The notes: generated from the sequence alone by a model not told the origin. Counted from the first letter of the stretch, positions 1 to 8,088 are shown. The stretch: DNA of 64,000 bases from Novosphingobium malaysiense (GCF_000802225.1 NZ_JTDI01000007.1:186001-250000); one strand, 5' to 3'. Program-made: numbers and translations.

Positions 1-795
1 GAATCCAGCGATCCATCCGCCGCCGACACGGCGAAGACCAGCAAGGCGCCTGCGATTGCGCGCGCCGCGGCCGTCCTGCGCCTGCTGGGCAAGAGCGACA
101 CGCCGCTGGGCGTGCAGGCCATCGCCCGCGAGCTCGGGCTGGTGCCCAGCACCTGTCTCTATGTGCTGCGGGCGCTGGTGACCGAGGAGCTGGTAGCCTT
201 CGATCCCGCCACCAAGCGCTACACGCTCGCCTCGGGCGTGCTGACGCTGGCGCGCAACTGGCTGCGCCGCGACCAGTTCAACGATCTTGCCCAGCCCGCG
301 CTCGACCGGATCAGCCAGGAGTTCGGACTCACGACACTGGGCGTGCAGATCTTCGGCCTGCAGCACATCGTCGTGACCGCGATGTCGCAATCGAGCCAGA
401 ACTTCCAGCTTTCCACCCAGGTCGGCAGCCGTTTCCCGGCGCTGGTCTCGGCAACCGGCCGCTGCATCGCCGCCTACGGCAATTACCCAGACAGCGAGTT
501 GAAGCCGCGCTTCGCCAAGCTGCGCTGGGACGAGGCGCCCACGTGGGAAGAGTGGAAAGCGCAAGTGGAAGAAGCGCGCGAGACGGGCATCGCCGTCGAC
601 GCCGGCCACTACATCTCGGGCGTTACCGTCGCTGCAGCGCCCGTCTGGAAGGGTGGACACAGGGACGGCGCCCGTCCCACCCATGCGCTTGTCGCCATCG
701 GCCTCGGCGCGGCGGTACGCGGAGAGAACCTGCCGCACCTGCGCGAAGCCCTGCTCAGTTCCGCCCGCAGCCTGACAGAACAACTGTCGGATTGA
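1..795 (+). CDS. IclR-family transcriptional regulator (5' end outside window)
   Basis: The reading frame is open from base 1, so the true start lies upstream; 264 codons are visible. The N-terminal part carries a winged helix-turn-helix (around VQAIARELGLVPSTCLYVLR). The rest matches the IclR effector domain in length and pattern, including the stretch SRFPALVSATGRCIAAYG. IclR proteins bind DNA as dimers or tetramers and usually control neighbouring catabolic genes in response to a small ligand. The KstD-like flavoprotein gene starts 76 bases downstream on the same strand and is the obvious candidate target, although the regulated promoter may also lie outside the window. The family is clear; the ligand is unknown. 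Confidence 0.9.
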   Translation, partial: ESSDPSAADTAKTSKAPAIARAAAVLRLLGKSDTPLGVQAIARELGLVPSTCLYVLRALVTEELVAFDPATKRYTLASGVLTLARNWLRRDQFNDLAQPALDRISQEFGLTTLGVQIFGLQHIVVTAMSQSSQNFQLSTQVGSRFPALVSATGRCIAAYGNYPDSELKPRFAKLRWDEAPTWEEWKAQVEEARETGIAVDAGHYISGVTVAAAPVWKGGHRDGARPTHALVAIGLGAAVRGENLPHLREALLSSARSLTEQLSD

Positions 796-871
796 TTCCC
801 GACATCTGTCGTGGACAGGCCCGGCGTTCTTGGGCAACCCTCTCCCGCAAAGAGAAAGAGGAGAGGACGCC

Positions 872-2575
872 ATGGCCAGCAGCTTGCCGGCACAGTGGGA
901 TGCGGAAGTCGACTTTGTATCCGTGGGATCGGGCATCGGCGGTCTTTCCGGCGCCATTGCCGCGCATGAGCACGGCCTTTCCGCCATGGTGCTCGAACGC
1001 GCCGACCAGCTGGGCGGTGTCACCGCGCTCTCGATGGGCGAGGTCTGGGTGCCCGGCAACGCCCATGCCCGCGCGCTCGGCATAGAGGACAGCGCCGAAA
1101 GCGCGTTCCGCTACGTGCGCCAGCTCTCCATGGGCTATGGCGAGGATGCGCTGATCCTCAACCAGGTCGTCCATGCCGCGCCTGCCCTTGCCTGGTTCGA
1201 GGACCGCATCGGCCTGAAGATGAAAGTCATCCGCGGCTGCCCCGATTACTACCGAGGCCACAGCAACGACGCGGTTTCCGAAGGCCGCCTGCTCGAGCCC
1301 GCGCCCTTTCGCGGCGAAGCGCTGGGCGAATGGCAGGAGCGAACCCGCGTCTCGCCGCAGGTTCCCTATGGCCTGACCCACGACGAGATCTACGCCATGG
1401 GCGGCACCTGCAACGTGATGCACTGGGACTATACCGAAATGGCGCGCCGCCTTTCCGAGGACGAGCGCTGCCTCGGCCCGGCGCTGGCGGCCTATTTCGT
1501 GAAGGGCGTGCTCGACCGGCCGATCCCCGTCGAAACGGGCGCCGAAGTGCGCGAAGTGCTCACCGACGGCGATCGCGCGGTCGGCGTGCGTTACGTGAAG
1601 GACGGGCGCGACCACTTCGTGAAGGCCCGGCGCGGAGTCCTCGTCGCGGTGAGCAGCTACGACCGCAACCCGGAACTCACCCGCACGCTGGGCCCGCAGC
1701 TCGATCCCGGTTCGATGGTCACCTTCGGAACGGTCGACGGCGCCCACTTCCGCCTCGTCGGTCCGCTCGGCGCGCGCATTGCCCGCATGCCCGACGTGAC
1801 CATGCTCGGCTACAACATCCCCGGCGAGGAAACCGAGGACGGCACACCCCTGTGGCGCGGCGGCATGACCTTCATCGGCCTGCCGCATACCATCGTCGTC
1901 AACCGCGCCGGCAAGCGCTTCGCCAACGAGGGGTTCTACCGCTCGATCTACTATGCCGTGGACGCGATCGACGGCGGCACGCAGACGCACCCCAACTTCC
2001 CGGCCTGGGCAATCCTCGATTCTCAGGCCCGCGCCAAGTACCCGCTCGGCTCGATCATGCCCGGCGATGAAGTCCCTGAAGCAGTGGCCGTGAAGGCCGA
2101 TAGTCTTGCCGAACTGGCCGCGCTGACGGGGATCGACCGCGACGGACTGGAAGAGACCGTCGTGCGCTTCAACCGTTTCGCGGAGGCAGGCGTGGACCCC
2201 GACTTCAACCGCCACGCCTACCCCTGGGGCGCATGGCTGTGCGGCGACGCCAACCACAAACCGCACCCGCAGCTAGGCCCGCTGCTCAAGCCGCCCTTCT
2301 ATGCGCTGCGCTTCAAGCGCCTGACCGGATCGGCCATCGCCTCGACCGGCATCGTCACCGACCGTCATGCCCGCGCGGTGAACTGGGACGGGGAGCCGAT
2401 CGAAGGACTCTATCTCGCCGGCAACTCGGTCGCGCGGCTCGACAACGGCGCGGTCATGCAGAGCGGCATGTCGAACGCGCGCGGCATGACGCACGGCTGG
2501 CTCGCGGCGAAACATGCTGCGGGAGAACCCAGCGACCTGCTGGACCGGGCTCTGGCGGCACACGCAAGCGCTTGA
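872..2575 (+). CDS. FAD-dependent oxidoreductase, 3-ketosteroid delta-1-dehydrogenase/fumarate reductase-like
   Basis: 567-residue flavoprotein of the FAD_binding_2 superfamily. A Rossmann GSGIGG motif sits at residues 19-24 followed by VLER. Near the C-terminus PFYA, then IEGLYLAGNSVARLDNG, resembles the FAD-binding end of 3-ketosteroid delta-1-dehydrogenases, where PFYA holds a catalytic tyrosine. The family introduces double bonds next to a ketone, or reduces enoates. The glycine-rich stretch usual in true KstD just after PFYA is diverged here, so the substrate is uncertain. I chose ATG 872 because a purine-rich AGAGAAAGAGGAGAGG sits just before it; an in-frame ATG at 830 lacks such a site. 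No signal peptide is visible, so it is probably cytoplasmic. Confidence 0.85.
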   Translation: MASSLPAQWDAEVDFVSVGSGIGGLSGAIAAHEHGLSAMVLERADQLGGVTALSMGEVWVPGNAHARALGIEDSAESAFRYVRQLSMGYGEDALILNQVVHAAPALAWFEDRIGLKMKVIRGCPDYYRGHSNDAVSEGRLLEPAPFRGEALGEWQERTRVSPQVPYGLTHDEIYAMGGTCNVMHWDYTEMARRLSEDERCLGPALAAYFVKGVLDRPIPVETGAEVREVLTDGDRAVGVRYVKDGRDHFVKARRGVLVAVSSYDRNPELTRTLGPQLDPGSMVTFGTVDGAHFRLVGPLGARIARMPDVTMLGYNIPGEETEDGTPLWRGGMTFIGLPHTIVVNRAGKRFANEGFYRSIYYAVDAIDGGTQTHPNFPAWAILDSQARAKYPLGSIMPGDEVPEAVAVKADSLAELAALTGIDRDGLEETVVRFNRFAEAGVDPDFNRHAYPWGAWLCGDANHKPHPQLGPLLKPPFYALRFKRLTGSAIASTGIVTDRHARAVNWDGEPIEGLYLAGNSVARLDNGAVMQSGMSNARGMTHGWLAAKHAAGEPSDLLDRALAAHASA

Positions 2576-2585
2576 TCAGGACGCG

Positions 2586-3038
2586 CTAGGCATCCTTCTT
2601 CTTCAGCAGCACCGTGCGCAGCATGGAGAGTGCCGTCTCGCCGCGCTGGTTGGTCAGTTCGTGCTTGAACACGACAATACCCTGCGTCGGGCGCGACTTG
2701 CTTTCGCGCATCTCGACCACTTCGCTCGAGCAGGTGAGCGTATCGCCGATGAAGGTCGGCTTGGGCGTCACCACCTTGTCGAAGCCGAGATTGGCAACAA
2801 GTGTGCCGACCGTGGTGTCGGCAATCGACAGTCCCACCGCGAGGCTGAACGTGAACGTCGAGTTCACGAGGATTTGCCCGAACTCGCTGGCTTTGGCGGT
2901 CTCGGCATCGAGATGCAGCGGCTGCATATTGTGCGTCATCGCCGAGAACATCAGGTTGTCGGTCTCGGTGACCGTGCGGCTCGGCTGGTGGACGATCCTG
3001 TCGCCCACGTTCCATTCGTCGAAGAACCGGCCCGGCAT
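2586..3038 (-). CDS. MaoC-family hot-dog dehydratase
   Basis: 150-residue single hot-dog domain protein, the usual size for a MaoC-type hydratase. The hydratase-2 motif region reads THNMQPLHLDAETA. The catalytic histidine and the following LHLD are present, but the position normally held by the catalytic aspartate is asparagine, as in the FkbR2 or mesaconyl-CoA hydratase-like branch. The likely role is reversible hydration of an enoyl-CoA. The start overlaps the stop of the biotin carboxylase gene by one base (TAATG on the minus strand), so the two are translationally coupled and probably act on the same acyl-CoA. The exact substrate is unknown. Confidence 0.85.
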   Translation of the reverse strand: MPGRFFDEWNVGDRIVHQPSRTVTETDNLMFSAMTHNMQPLHLDAETAKASEFGQILVNSTFTFSLAVGLSIADTTVGTLVANLGFDKVVTPKPTFIGDTLTCSSEVVEMRESKSRPTQGIVVFKHELTNQRGETALSMLRTVLLKKKDA

Positions 3039-4879
3039 TACTCGCTCTCCTCGATCATCACCAGCAGTGCATCGACCTGCACCTGCGCACCTGCGCTGGC
3101 ATTGAGTTCGGCCACCGTACCGTCGAACGGGGCGGTGAGCGTGTGCTCCATCTTCATCGCTTCGAGCGTGAGCAGCTTCTGGCCCTTGATCACGGCATCG
3201 CCCTTCTCGACCTCGACCGAGATGACCTTGCCCGGCATCGGCGCGACGATCGCGCCCGAGCCGTCGGCAGCCCCATGCGCGGCATCCTGACGCCAGGGCG
3301 TGAGCAGCCAGGCCTGGCCCTGCTCGGTCACCAGCACGCCGGTAGCCGGTTCGTCGGTGCCCATGCCGGTCAGGTCTACCTCGACCTTCTCGCCGTCGAG
3401 CAGGAACCATGCTGCACGTTGGGGCGCAGCATTGAGACGGAACCCGGCCATGTCGGTCGCGGGCACGAGTGCATCAGCGGCGGCCTGCAGCACATCGTCG
3501 GACGGCACCGGCGGCTCGGCCATTTCCTCGCCGTCGCGGCCGATCAGCCCGGTATCGACATTGCCCGCAGCAAAGTCGGGATGCTGCAGTGCCTTCACCA
3601 GGAACGAGGCATTGGTCTTGACCGGCCAGACGGCGCTGTCGGCCAGCATGTCGCCAAGACGTTCGCGCGCTTCGCTGCGGTCCTCGCCCCAGGCAATGAC
3701 CTTGGCGATCATCGGATCGTAGTGCGGCGAAACTTCCGCGCCTTCGTAGACGCCGGTATCGATACGCCCGCCGTCGGCCTCGCCGAACTGCAGCAGATCG
3801 AGCTTGCCGATGCTCGGCAGGAAGCCCTTGGCCGGGTCCTCCGCATAGAGGCGCGCTTCCATCGCCCAACCGTCGATAGTCAGGTCTTCCTGGCTCATCG
3901 GCAGCGGCTCGCCCGAGGCAACGCGCAGTTGCCATTCGACCAGATCGACACCGGTGATCTCTTCGGTAACCGGGTGTTCGACCTGCAGGCGCGTGTTCAT
4001 TTCCATGAACCAGATCTTGTCGGCGGAAAGCTTGCCCGAGCCGTCGGCAATGAACTCGATCGTGCCCGCACCAACGTAGTCGACGGCTTTTGCTGCACGC
4101 ACTGCTGCAGCGCACAATGCCTCGCGGGTGTCGCTGTCCATGCCCGGCGCGGGAGCTTCCTCGATCACCTTCTGATGGCGGCGCTGCAGCGAGCAGTCGC
4201 GCTCGAAGAGGTGGACGACATTGCCGTGCTTGTCGCCGAAGACCTGCACTTCGATGTGGCGGGGCGAAGCGATGTACTTCTCGATCAGGACGTGATCGTT
4301 GCCGAACGAGGATGCCGCCTCGCGCTTGCACGATTGCAGTGCGTCGGCGAAGTCGTCTTCGCTCTCGACAAGGCGCATGCCTTTGCCGCCGCCGCCCGCG
4401 ACCGCCTTGATCAGCACCGGATAACCGACCTTGCCCGCCTCGTCGGCCAGTACACCCGGCGACTGGTCCTCGCCCATGTAGCCCGGCGTCACCGGCACCT
4501 TGGCCTCGGCCATCAGCTTCTTGGCCGCATCCTTGAGACCCATCGCGGTGATCGAGTCCGGGTTCGGCCCGACCCACACGATTCCCGCATCCATGACCGC
4601 CTGCGCGAACGCGGCATTCTCGGAAAGGAAGCCATAGCCGGGATGGATCCCCTCGGCGCCGGTCTGCTTGGCCGCGGCAATGATCTTCTCGCCGACCAGA
4701 TAGCTTTCGCGCGTCGGCGCCGGGCCGATGTGCACGGCCTCGTCGGCCTCCTGCACATGCAGCGCCTGCGCATCGGCATCGGAATAGACGGCCACGGTGC
4801 GGATGCCGAGTTCACGCGCGGTGCGGATGACCCGGCAAGCGATTTCGCCACGGTTGGCGATGAGGAGGGATTTGATCAT
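3038..4879 (-). CDS. Acyl-CoA carboxylase biotin carboxylase/biotin carrier subunit
   Basis: 613 residues. The N-terminal biotin carboxylase opens with IKSLLIANRGEIACRVIRTA. A glycine-rich ATP-grasp loop (AVAGGGGKGMRLVE) lies near residue 165, and EMNTRLQVEHPVTEE marks the active site. The C-terminal biotinyl domain contains EAMKMEH, whose lysine carries biotin. This is the alpha subunit of a methylcrotonyl-, propionyl- or geranyl-CoA carboxylase; the partner beta subunit is encoded at 5482-7083. The two subunit genes would normally be adjacent but are separated here by a nuclease gene and palindromic repeats. It is coupled to the downstream MaoC gene. The enzyme class is sure; the acyl-CoA substrate is not. 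Confidence 0.95.
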   Translation of the reverse strand: MIKSLLIANRGEIACRVIRTARELGIRTVAVYSDADAQALHVQEADEAVHIGPAPTRESYLVGEKIIAAAKQTGAEGIHPGYGFLSENAAFAQAVMDAGIVWVGPNPDSITAMGLKDAAKKLMAEAKVPVTPGYMGEDQSPGVLADEAGKVGYPVLIKAVAGGGGKGMRLVESEDDFADALQSCKREAASSFGNDHVLIEKYIASPRHIEVQVFGDKHGNVVHLFERDCSLQRRHQKVIEEAPAPGMDSDTREALCAAAVRAAKAVDYVGAGTIEFIADGSGKLSADKIWFMEMNTRLQVEHPVTEEITGVDLVEWQLRVASGEPLPMSQEDLTIDGWAMEARLYAEDPAKGFLPSIGKLDLLQFGEADGGRIDTGVYEGAEVSPHYDPMIAKVIAWGEDRSEARERLGDMLADSAVWPVKTNASFLVKALQHPDFAAGNVDTGLIGRDGEEMAEPPVPSDDVLQAAADALVPATDMAGFRLNAAPQRAAWFLLDGEKVEVDLTGMGTDEPATGVLVTEQGQAWLLTPWRQDAAHGAADGSGAIVAPMPGKVISVEVEKGDAVIKGQKLLTLEAMKMEHTLTAPFDGTVAELNASAGAQVQVDALLVMIEESE

Positions 4880-4920
4880 GATTTAACTCCCAATCCCCAT
4901 CCGAATGCCGGAAACCCGTT

Positions 4921-4973
4921 CCTCCCCGAGCTTGTCTCGGGGAGGTGGCTCGCGAAGCGAGACGGAGGGGGAA
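4921..4973 (+). repeat. REP-like double-hairpin unit 1 (plus orientation), upstream of the DUF559 gene
   Basis: A perfect 10-base inverted repeat, CCTCCCCGAG / CTCGGGGAGG with loop CTTGT, occupies 4921-4945. A second small hairpin, CTCGC-GAA-GCGAG, lies at 4949-4961, followed by the tail GGAGGGGGAA (4964-4973). The same layout recurs at 5345-5405 (inverted) and 5423-5477 (direct). The tail lies 5 bases before the DUF559 start codon and looks like that gene's Shine-Dalgarno sequence. Confidence 0.9.
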
Positions 4974-4978
4974 CTGCG

Positions 4979-5410
4979 ATGTTCAAAAACGTGGCGCCCA
5001 AGCCGAAGGCTGGCGGCATCGACCGGGCGCGGAAGCTGAGAAGCGAAATGTCGCTGCCGGAAGGGCTGCTCTGGCGTGCGTTGCGCAAGCATCCGGACGG
5101 ACTGAAATTCCGCCGTCAGCACCCGAGTGGCGCGTATATTCTGGATTTCTATTGCGCCGATGCGCGGCTTGCCATCGAGGTGGATGGCATGGTCCACGGC
5201 ATGGGTGACAACCCGGACCGGGATGACGCGAGAGATCGTTGGTTTGCAAGTGCGGGCATTGCGACCTTGCGCATTCCGGCAAGCGCGATTCTGGATGACC
5301 TTGAGGCGGCCTTGGCCCTGATCGTTGCCGAAGCACGGGCGCGGCTCCCCCTCCACCACCCGGCTATGCCGGGCGGTCCCCCTCCCCGAGACAAGCTCGG
5401 GGAGGAATGA
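4979..5410 (+). CDS. DUF559-domain protein, Vsr-like PD-(D/E)XK nuclease fold
   Basis: 143 residues. The core matches DUF559: ARKLRSEMSLPEGLLWRALR, then FRRQHPSGAYILDFYC and LAIEVDG. The D of ILDFYC and the E/D of IEVDG are the expected metal ligands of a very-short-patch-repair-like endonuclease fold. No cellular role is established for the family. It lies antisense to, and between, the two acyl-CoA carboxylase subunit genes. Its ribosome-binding site is the GGAGGGGG tail of repeat unit 1. Its last roughly 21 codons (ending RDKLGEE) are read through repeat unit 2, and the stop lies 3 bases beyond that repeat. This looks like a repeat-borne unit inserted into an operon. Confidence 0.85.
   Translation: MFKNVAPKPKAGGIDRARKLRSEMSLPEGLLWRALRKHPDGLKFRRQHPSGAYILDFYCADARLAIEVDGMVHGMGDNPDRDDARDRWFASAGIATLRIPASAILDDLEAALALIVAEARARLPLHHPAMPGGPPPRDKLGEE
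5345..5405 (-). repeat. REP-like double-hairpin unit 2 (inverted orientation), encodes the DUF559 C-terminus
   Basis: Reverse complement of the unit at 4921. The big hairpin CCTCCCCGAG-ACAAG-CTCGGGGAGG is at 5381-5405, the small hairpin CCCGGC-TAT-GCCGGG at 5359-5373, and the complement of the GGAGGGGG tail at 5345-5354. It overlaps the end of the DUF559 coding region. Confidence 0.9.
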
Positions 5411-5422
5411 GGCGGACAGGTT

Positions 5423-5477
5423 CCTCCCCGAGCTTGCTCGGGGAGGGGGACCATCCGCAGGATGGTGGAGGGGGAAA
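5423..5477 (+). repeat. REP-like double-hairpin unit 3 (plus orientation)
   Basis: CCTCCCCGAG-CTTG-CTCGGGGAGG at 5423-5446, a small hairpin ACCATCC-GCA-GGATGGT at 5450-5466, then the tail GGAGGGGGAAA at 5467-5477. It is back-to-back with unit 2. It fills the space before the stop of the carboxyltransferase gene, so the carboxylase transcript would have to pass through it. Confidence 0.9.
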
Positions 5478-5481
5478 TCCA

Positions 5482-7083
5482 TCACATCCGGAACACGCCA
5501 AACTGCGGACGATCGGGGATCGGCGCCTCGAGGCTTGCCGCCAGCGCCAATCCCAGTACATCACGGGTCTGGGCCGGGTCGATCACGCCGTCGTCCCACA
5601 GGCGCGCGGTGGCGTAGTAGGGGTTGCCTTCGTCCTCGTACTTCTGGCGGATCGGCGCCTTGAAGGCCTCGGCCTCGCGCTCGTCCCACTTGGCTGCGTC
5701 GCGGTGGACGGTGGCGAGCACGCTGGCCGCCTGTTCGCCGCCCATCACCGAGATGCGCGCATTGGGCCAGGTGAAGAGGAAGCGCGGGTCATAGGCGCGG
5801 CCGCACATGCCGTAGTTGCCCGCGCCGAAGCTGCCGCCGATCAGCACGGTGATCTTGGGCACCGTCGCGGTGGCCACCGCCGTCACCAGCTTGGCACCGT
5901 GCTTGGCGATACCCTCGGCTTCGTACTTGCCGCCGACCATGAAGCCCGAGATGTTCTGGAGGAACAGCAGCGGGATCTTGCGCTGGCAGGCGAGCTCGAT
6001 GAAGTGCGCGCCCTTCTGCGCGCTTTCGGAGAACAGCACGCCGTTGTTGGCGAGGATCGCCACCGGCATACCGTGGATATGCGCGAAGCCGCAGACCAGC
6101 GTGTTGCCGTAGAGCGCCTTGAACTCGTGGAACTCGCTGCCATCGACCACGCGGGCGATGACCTCGTGCACATCGTAAGGCGCGCGCACGTCTTCGGGGA
6201 TGATCGAGTAGAGCTCTTCCGGATCGTACTTCGGCGCACGCGGTTCCTGCAGCGGCAGGCCATGCTGGTGGACCGGGCCGAGATGGCTGACGATATCGCG
6301 CACCACGGTCAACGCGTGCTCGTCGTTGTCGGCAAGGTGATCGGTCACGCCGGACTTGCGGGAGTGCAGATCGCCGCCGCCAAGGTCCTCTGCCGAGATC
6401 ACTTCGCCGGTCGCAGCCTGCACCAGCGGCGGGCCGGCGAGGAAGATCGTGCCCTGCTCCTTCACGATCACGGTCTCGTCGCTCATCGCCGGCACATAGG
6501 CACCGCCCGCGGTGCACGAACCCATGACGCAGGCGATCTGGGCAATGCCCTTCGCGCTCATGTTCGCCTGATTGAAGAAAATGCGGCCGAAGTGGTCGCG
6601 GTCGGGGAAGACTTCCGCCTGGTGCGGCAGGTTCGCCCCGCCGCTGTCAACGAGGTAGATGCAAGGCAGGTTGTTTTCCTCGGCAATCTCCTGCGCACGG
6701 ACGTGCTTCTTCACTGTCATCGGGTAATAGGTGCCGCCTTTGACGGTGGCATCGTTGCACACGATCATGCACTGGCGGCCCGAGACGCGGCCGATGGCCG
6801 TGATGATCCCGGCGCCGGGAATGTCCTCACCATAAAGCCCGTTCGCGGCGAGCTGGCCCAGTTCGAGCAGCGGCGAACCGGGATCGAGCAGGCGCTCGAC
6901 GCGATCGCGCGGGAGCAGCTTGCCGCGGCTGACATGGCGTGCGCGCGACTTCTCGTTGCCGCCCAGCGCCGCGGTCGCGACCTTCTCGTGCAGATCCTTC
7001 GCCAGAGCGCGGTTGTGCGCGTCGCGCGCCTTCGCCTCCGGGCTTTCGAGGTTCACGTTGGTTGGGAGCACCGGCGCGCTCAT
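5482..7083 (-). CDS. Acyl-CoA carboxylase carboxyltransferase (beta) subunit, methylcrotonyl-CoA carboxylase type
   Basis: 533 residues, the usual length of a methylcrotonyl-CoA carboxylase beta subunit. It shows two crotonase-fold halves. Recognisable motifs are SRGKLLPRDRVERLLDPGSP near residue 53, GSCTAGGAYVPAMSDE in the acyl-CoA-binding half, and IGGSFGAGNYGMCGRAYDPR in the C-terminal half. It moves the carboxyl group from biotin to the gamma or alpha carbon of an acyl-CoA. It partners the biotin carboxylase at 3038-4879. The other leucine-pathway genes (isovaleryl-CoA dehydrogenase, HMG-CoA lyase) are absent, so the complex may serve another branched acyl-CoA. It is divergent from the LysR gene at 7210. 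Confidence 0.93.
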   Translation of the reverse strand: MSAPVLPTNVNLESPEAKARDAHNRALAKDLHEKVATAALGGNEKSRARHVSRGKLLPRDRVERLLDPGSPLLELGQLAANGLYGEDIPGAGIITAIGRVSGRQCMIVCNDATVKGGTYYPMTVKKHVRAQEIAEENNLPCIYLVDSGGANLPHQAEVFPDRDHFGRIFFNQANMSAKGIAQIACVMGSCTAGGAYVPAMSDETVIVKEQGTIFLAGPPLVQAATGEVISAEDLGGGDLHSRKSGVTDHLADNDEHALTVVRDIVSHLGPVHQHGLPLQEPRAPKYDPEELYSIIPEDVRAPYDVHEVIARVVDGSEFHEFKALYGNTLVCGFAHIHGMPVAILANNGVLFSESAQKGAHFIELACQRKIPLLFLQNISGFMVGGKYEAEGIAKHGAKLVTAVATATVPKITVLIGGSFGAGNYGMCGRAYDPRFLFTWPNARISVMGGEQAASVLATVHRDAAKWDEREAEAFKAPIRQKYEDEGNPYYATARLWDDGVIDPAQTRDVLGLALAASLEAPIPDRPQFGVFRM

Positions 7084-7199
7084 GCCCTGATTTCCTTCCC
7101 GGCTACGATTTGCATCAGCCTCTTCCCGCAGGATTTCGATTTACAGCGTCTATCTATCCGACTCGCCAGAGCAGCGGAAATTGAAAGTTTGCGCAGTTC

Positions 7200-7220
7200 A
7201 TCATAGACAGTGTCTATGAT
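7200..7220. promoter_or_regulatory. Perfect 21-base palindrome overlapping the LysR start, likely LysR operator
   Basis: ATCATAGACA, a central G, and TGTCTATGAT form a perfect 10+1+10 inverted repeat. It covers both possible start codons (GTG 7210, ATG 7216) of the LysR gene. A further half-site, GTCTAT, lies at 7148-7153, 64 bases away, within the intergenic region shared with the carboxyltransferase gene. The layout suggests autoregulation and control of the divergent carboxylase genes. Confidence 0.6.
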
Positions 7221-8088
7221 TGACCAGTATCTGCTGCGCTACTTCCTGGCCGTTGCCGAAACCGGAAATTTCAGCCGGGCCGCCAAGCGGGTCAGTGTGA
7301 CGCAGCCTACGCTTTCATCGGGCATTGCCAAGCTCGAACGCGAACTCGGCGCACGGCTTTTCGACCGCGACCGCAAGGGCGTGGCGCTCACGCCCGCAGG
7401 CAGCCGCTTCCTCGTGCGGGCGCGCAGGATCGCTGCCGAATACGAACACGCGCTGGTCGAACTGAGCGAAGTAACCGACCCCACGCTGCTGCGCATCGGC
7501 GTACTCGGGACCATTCCCACGCGGCTGGTCGAGAGCTGGCTGGAACAGCACCGCGCCCTCGGCTCGGGCGAGGCGCTGGAAATCCTGGACGGCAACGAAC
7601 GCGACATTTCCGAGCGCCTGGAACGCGGCCGGATCGATGTGGCGCTCACCGTGGTGCGCCCGCATCATGCGCGGTTCCATCCCGAGATGCTCGCGGACGA
7701 GCGCTACATGATGGTGCTGCCGCGCGACCACACGCTGGCGGACGAGGACGAAGTGATGGCCGAACAGCTCGCGCGCGACCGCATGGCTCTGCGCCGCCAC
7801 TGCGAGGCCCTGCCGGAGATCAACCGCTTCTTCGTCGCGCGCGGCGTGCGCCCGCGCTTCGTGCTCAAGACCACCAGCGACGAGCGGGTGCTGGCGGTCG
7901 TGCGCGCCGGGGCAGGGGTGGGCATGATGCCCGAATGCTTCGCCGAGCCGACGGTCCGTTTCGTGCCGGTCAAGGATTTCGAACTCACGCGCAGCATAGG
8001 ACTGCTCCATGCCAGTGATGCGCATATCGCCCAGGCGCGATCCAGTCCGTTCATCGCTCTTGTCCGCCGGCACTACGGCAAGGCATGA
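7210..8088 (+). CDS. LysR-family transcriptional regulator
   Basis: 292 residues, typical for the family. The N-terminal winged helix-turn-helix reads YFLAVAETGNFSRAAKRVSV, followed by TQPTLSSGIAKLERELGARL; the periplasmic-binding-protein-like ligand domain follows (from about residue 90). The start is GTG 7210 or ATG 7216; both fall inside a 21-base palindrome, so neither has an obvious ribosome-binding site. LysR genes commonly regulate the divergently transcribed operon, here the acyl-CoA carboxylase beta gene whose start is 126 bases away. An SDR gene follows 30 bases downstream on the same strand and may be co-transcribed. The effector is unknown. Confidence 0.92.
   Translation: MSMIDQYLLRYFLAVAETGNFSRAAKRVSVTQPTLSSGIAKLERELGARLFDRDRKGVALTPAGSRFLVRARRIAAEYEHALVELSEVTDPTLLRIGVLGTIPTRLVESWLEQHRALGSGEALEILDGNERDISERLERGRIDVALTVVRPHHARFHPEMLADERYMMVLPRDHTLADEDEVMAEQLARDRMALRRHCEALPEINRFFVARGVRPRFVLKTTSDERVLAVVRAGAGVGMMPECFAEPTVRFVPVKDFELTRSIGLLHASDAHIAQARSSPFIALVRRHYGKA

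Noticed and set aside
2568..2576. AAGCGCTTGATC at the end of the flavoprotein gene, matching the AraC-region palindrome
   Set aside because: It is within coding sequence and only a partial match to ATCAAGCGCTTGAT; chance similarity is the simplest view.
3143..4978. Plus-strand frame continuous with the DUF559 gene upstream of 4979
   Set aside because: It lies antisense to the biotin carboxylase and only the part after 4979 shows DUF559 motifs and a ribosome-binding site. The upstream part is a chance open frame.
4921..5477. CRISPR array
   Set aside because: Repeats are palindromic, in opposite orientations and separated by a gene; there are no regular spacers or cas genes.
3038..7083. Leucine degradation (liu) operon
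   Set aside because: The carboxylase subunits fit methylcrotonyl-CoA carboxylase, but isovaleryl-CoA dehydrogenase, methylglutaconyl-CoA hydratase of the crotonase type and HMG-CoA lyase are all missing from the window.
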